From: DATKNA01 sp963786765
GTDB lineage: Bacteria > Actinomycetota > Actinomycetes > Actinomycetales > Kineosporiaceae
Reading direction: 5' to 3'
NCBI GenBank assembly: GCA_963786765.1
Contig: CAWBAJ010000015.1
Span: 259,307-323,306, forward strand
Length of the DNA: 64,000 nucleotides
In this document: one piece after another, positions 62,441 to 64,000 of the stretch
How positions within the stretch are numbered: the stretch's first letter is position 1
How the letters are laid out: every line of letters begins with the position of its first letter
Notes under the pieces: model-generated
The model's database searches: none
Told to the model about the DNA's origin: nothing
The model's input: only the letters and a program-made list of their open reading frames with translations
Program-made: the position numbers and the translations under genes

Positions 62441-63905
62441 CCGCGACGCTCGCCGCCAGCCGCCCGGACACTGTGGACGGCCGGTCCAGCTTCGTCGCGC
62501 TCGCGGCCCGCGAGCTGCGCCGGTTCGTCGTCAACCCCGTCCTGCTGTTCGCCGTGGTGATGAGCCTGTGGACGGCATCGACCGACCAGGCCGAGGTGGT
62601 CCTCAATCTGGCGGTGAGCCCTTACCCGGCGATCTTCCTGGGCGGCTTCGGCATGATGGCCACGTACTGGCTGACGAGGTCGATGCGCACCAGCGAGCCG
62701 ATGGTCGGTGTCACGCCGATCTCGGAGCCGGTGCGCACGGCCGCGCTCTGCGTGGTCGCGATCGTGCCGCTTCTCTGCGGCTGCGTGTGCCTGATCATGT
62801 CCCTGCACTTCTACCCGATCGGCTCACCGGTGTACGGGGACTTCAGCGAGCCGACACAGGTCGCGATCCTCGTGGGGCAGATGGTGATCCCGACGCTCGG
62901 CGGTCCGCTGCTCGGTGTCGCGCTCGGCCGCTGGATCCGCTTTCCGGGCGCCGCAGTCGTACTGTTCCTCCTCATCTTCGGCTGGGTCAACCTGGCGACG
63001 TGGCCGTCGCTGACCCATCCGGACTCGGCGCCCGCCGCCGCGCTGCGGTTGTTCTCGCCGTTCACGTACTGGTCGTTCGCCGAGAACAGGGTCGACGTCA
63101 TGACCTGGCGTGGATCCCCATGGTTCTTCCTCGGCTGGCAGCTCGCGTTGTGCGCGATCGCGGTGCTGGTGGCGCTGCTGAGCGGGGCTGACAGCCGGTG
63201 CGGCCTCGAATCGGTCGCGCCTTGGGGGTCGCCCTGCTGGTCGCCGGGATCATGTTCGTGCTGGCCAATGCGGTCGGCGTCGCCCACATCGTGGGGCACG
63301 ATGATCCTCCCGATGCTGCGGGCCGGGGCGTGGCCAGCCGTGGCAGGACTCAGCGCCGTGGCGGTCGTGGTGGGCGGCTGCGCCGTCGCGGTCCCCGCGA
63401 CCGCAACCGTCCTGCTCACGATCGCCTTCACCCTGCTCGCCACCGCCGCAGCTTTCGCCCTCGACGAGCCGGCCAGCCAGGTCGTCGACGTGACGCCGAC
63501 CGGACCTGTCCGCCGCACCGAGATCCGCGCCCTGGCGTTGCTGGCCCCTGTCACCGCCGGCGCGGTCCTGATGCTGGCCGGTGCACAGCGCGGGCTCGCA
63601 CTGCCGTGGGCCGCGACCGGACTCGCGCTCGGCGGCAACCTCATGCTGGGATTCGCCGTTGCGTGTGTGGCCCGCACTCGGATCGGTGAACCGGGTGGGC
63701 CCGTCTCCGGCGCCGTCGCGCTCATCCTGATGGCGCCTCTATCCTGCCGTTCGTCGGCAGCCGGGTGAGTACGTTCCCGGCGTCCGATGGCAGTGGGCTG
63801 TCGTCGAACGCCCTCTGGTGGATCGTCCTGGCCATGTGCATCGCAGCCGTCGCCGTGTCGGTCAACGGTCGGCTCCTGCCTCGCCTTTCACCCAGACCGA
63901 GGTGA
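62437..63905 (+). CDS. ABC transporter permease, frameshifted
   Basis: About 490 codons from GTG at 62437. The first ~250 residues are clean: ELRRFVVNPVLLFAVVMSLW, AIFLGGFGMMATYWLTRSMR, and membrane segments through WQLALCAIAVLVALLSGAD. A second membrane half follows (ALGVALLVAGIMFVLANAVG, LSAVAVVVGGCAVAVPA, LLTIAFTLLATAAAFAL) and ends LPFVGSRVSTFPASDGSGLS. Frame changes near 63195, 63290 and 63740 are needed if it is one protein; two adjacent permease genes, the second starting near 63300, is the alternative. It pairs with the ATPase at 61553. Confidence 0.68.
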
Positions 63906-64000
63906 CCGGGCAACTGGACCGCGGAGCAACGCCGGCCGCTTCGTCGCGATCGGCGGGCTGTGCGGCCTGACCTGGGCGGCGTCGCTGCGCGGCTGGATGG
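63902..64000 (+). CDS. Start of a further gene in the sigma operon, partial
   Basis: GTG at 63902 overlaps the permease stop as GTGA. After MTGQLDRG a frame change gives NAGRFVAIGGLCGLTWAASL then RGWM, the opening of a conserved actinobacterial membrane protein of unknown function. It runs off the window end, so its length and role cannot be judged. Confidence 0.5.

Overview
The window is very G+C-rich, with frequent GTG starts, many 4-bp ATGA/GTGA gene overlaps, a mycothiol-type maleylpyruvate isomerase-fold protein and a SepX/Glpr-type division membrane protein. This points to a high-GC actinobacterium; a soil or stone-dwelling Geodermatophilales-like lineage is a guess, not a proven placement.

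Layout. 1-3.7 kb: a glutaryl-CoA dehydrogenase-like enzyme, a convergent sugar-acid/dihydroxyacid dehydratase, an MFS transporter remnant and tRNA-Ala(CGC). 3.7-16.9 kb: the actinobacterial cluster sepX(glpr)-rimJ ... mogA-moaC-moeA-galU ... 5-formyl-THF cyclo-ligase, opened by two tandem secreted fibrinogen-like/beta-propeller proteins and by a diguanylate cyclase. 16.9-24 kb: penicillin acylase, CPA1 antiporter, then fmdB (behind a CIRCE-like operator), mtnP, a CpaB-like protein and mscL. 24-34 kb: a large SF1-helicase-like protein with a C-terminal nuclease-like domain, a zinc-protease lipoprotein, two uncharacterised proteins, and a subtilase with a tryptophan-every-fifth-residue tail. 34-45 kb: a GGDEF-EAL protein, a histidine kinase/response regulator pair, a TIGR03118-like secreted protein, a DUF2127 protein and a DrrAB-type ABC exporter. 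45-55 kb: an AfsR-like regulator, an HxlR/MFS efflux locus with a duplicated operator, a TetR/MBL/maleylpyruvate-isomerase operon and small enzymes. 55-64 kb: a Calx-beta/delta-60 protein, a TetR/NTF2 pair, an ICMT-like methyltransferase, and a sigma/anti-sigma/ABC operon that runs off the end.

Repeats and junctions. Hairpins sit at most convergent gene ends, including a perfect 70-bp palindrome (10553-10622), a related palindrome (30776-30809), an 18-bp repeat family starting GATCAAGG (23.8, 24.3 and 32.3 kb) and a 44-bp direct repeat (13961-14054).

Reliability. About fifteen genes can be read only by joining two to five frames across single-base insertions or deletions, some next to short G or C runs. 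Otherwise their family motifs are mostly intact, so I read most of them as assembly indels in real genes, not decay. They are reported as single spans with approximate break positions. Two genes look truly broken: the MFS remnant at 3.3 kb and the NTF2-like stub at 48.9 kb. All functions are inferred from sequence motifs read by eye; no database search was possible.
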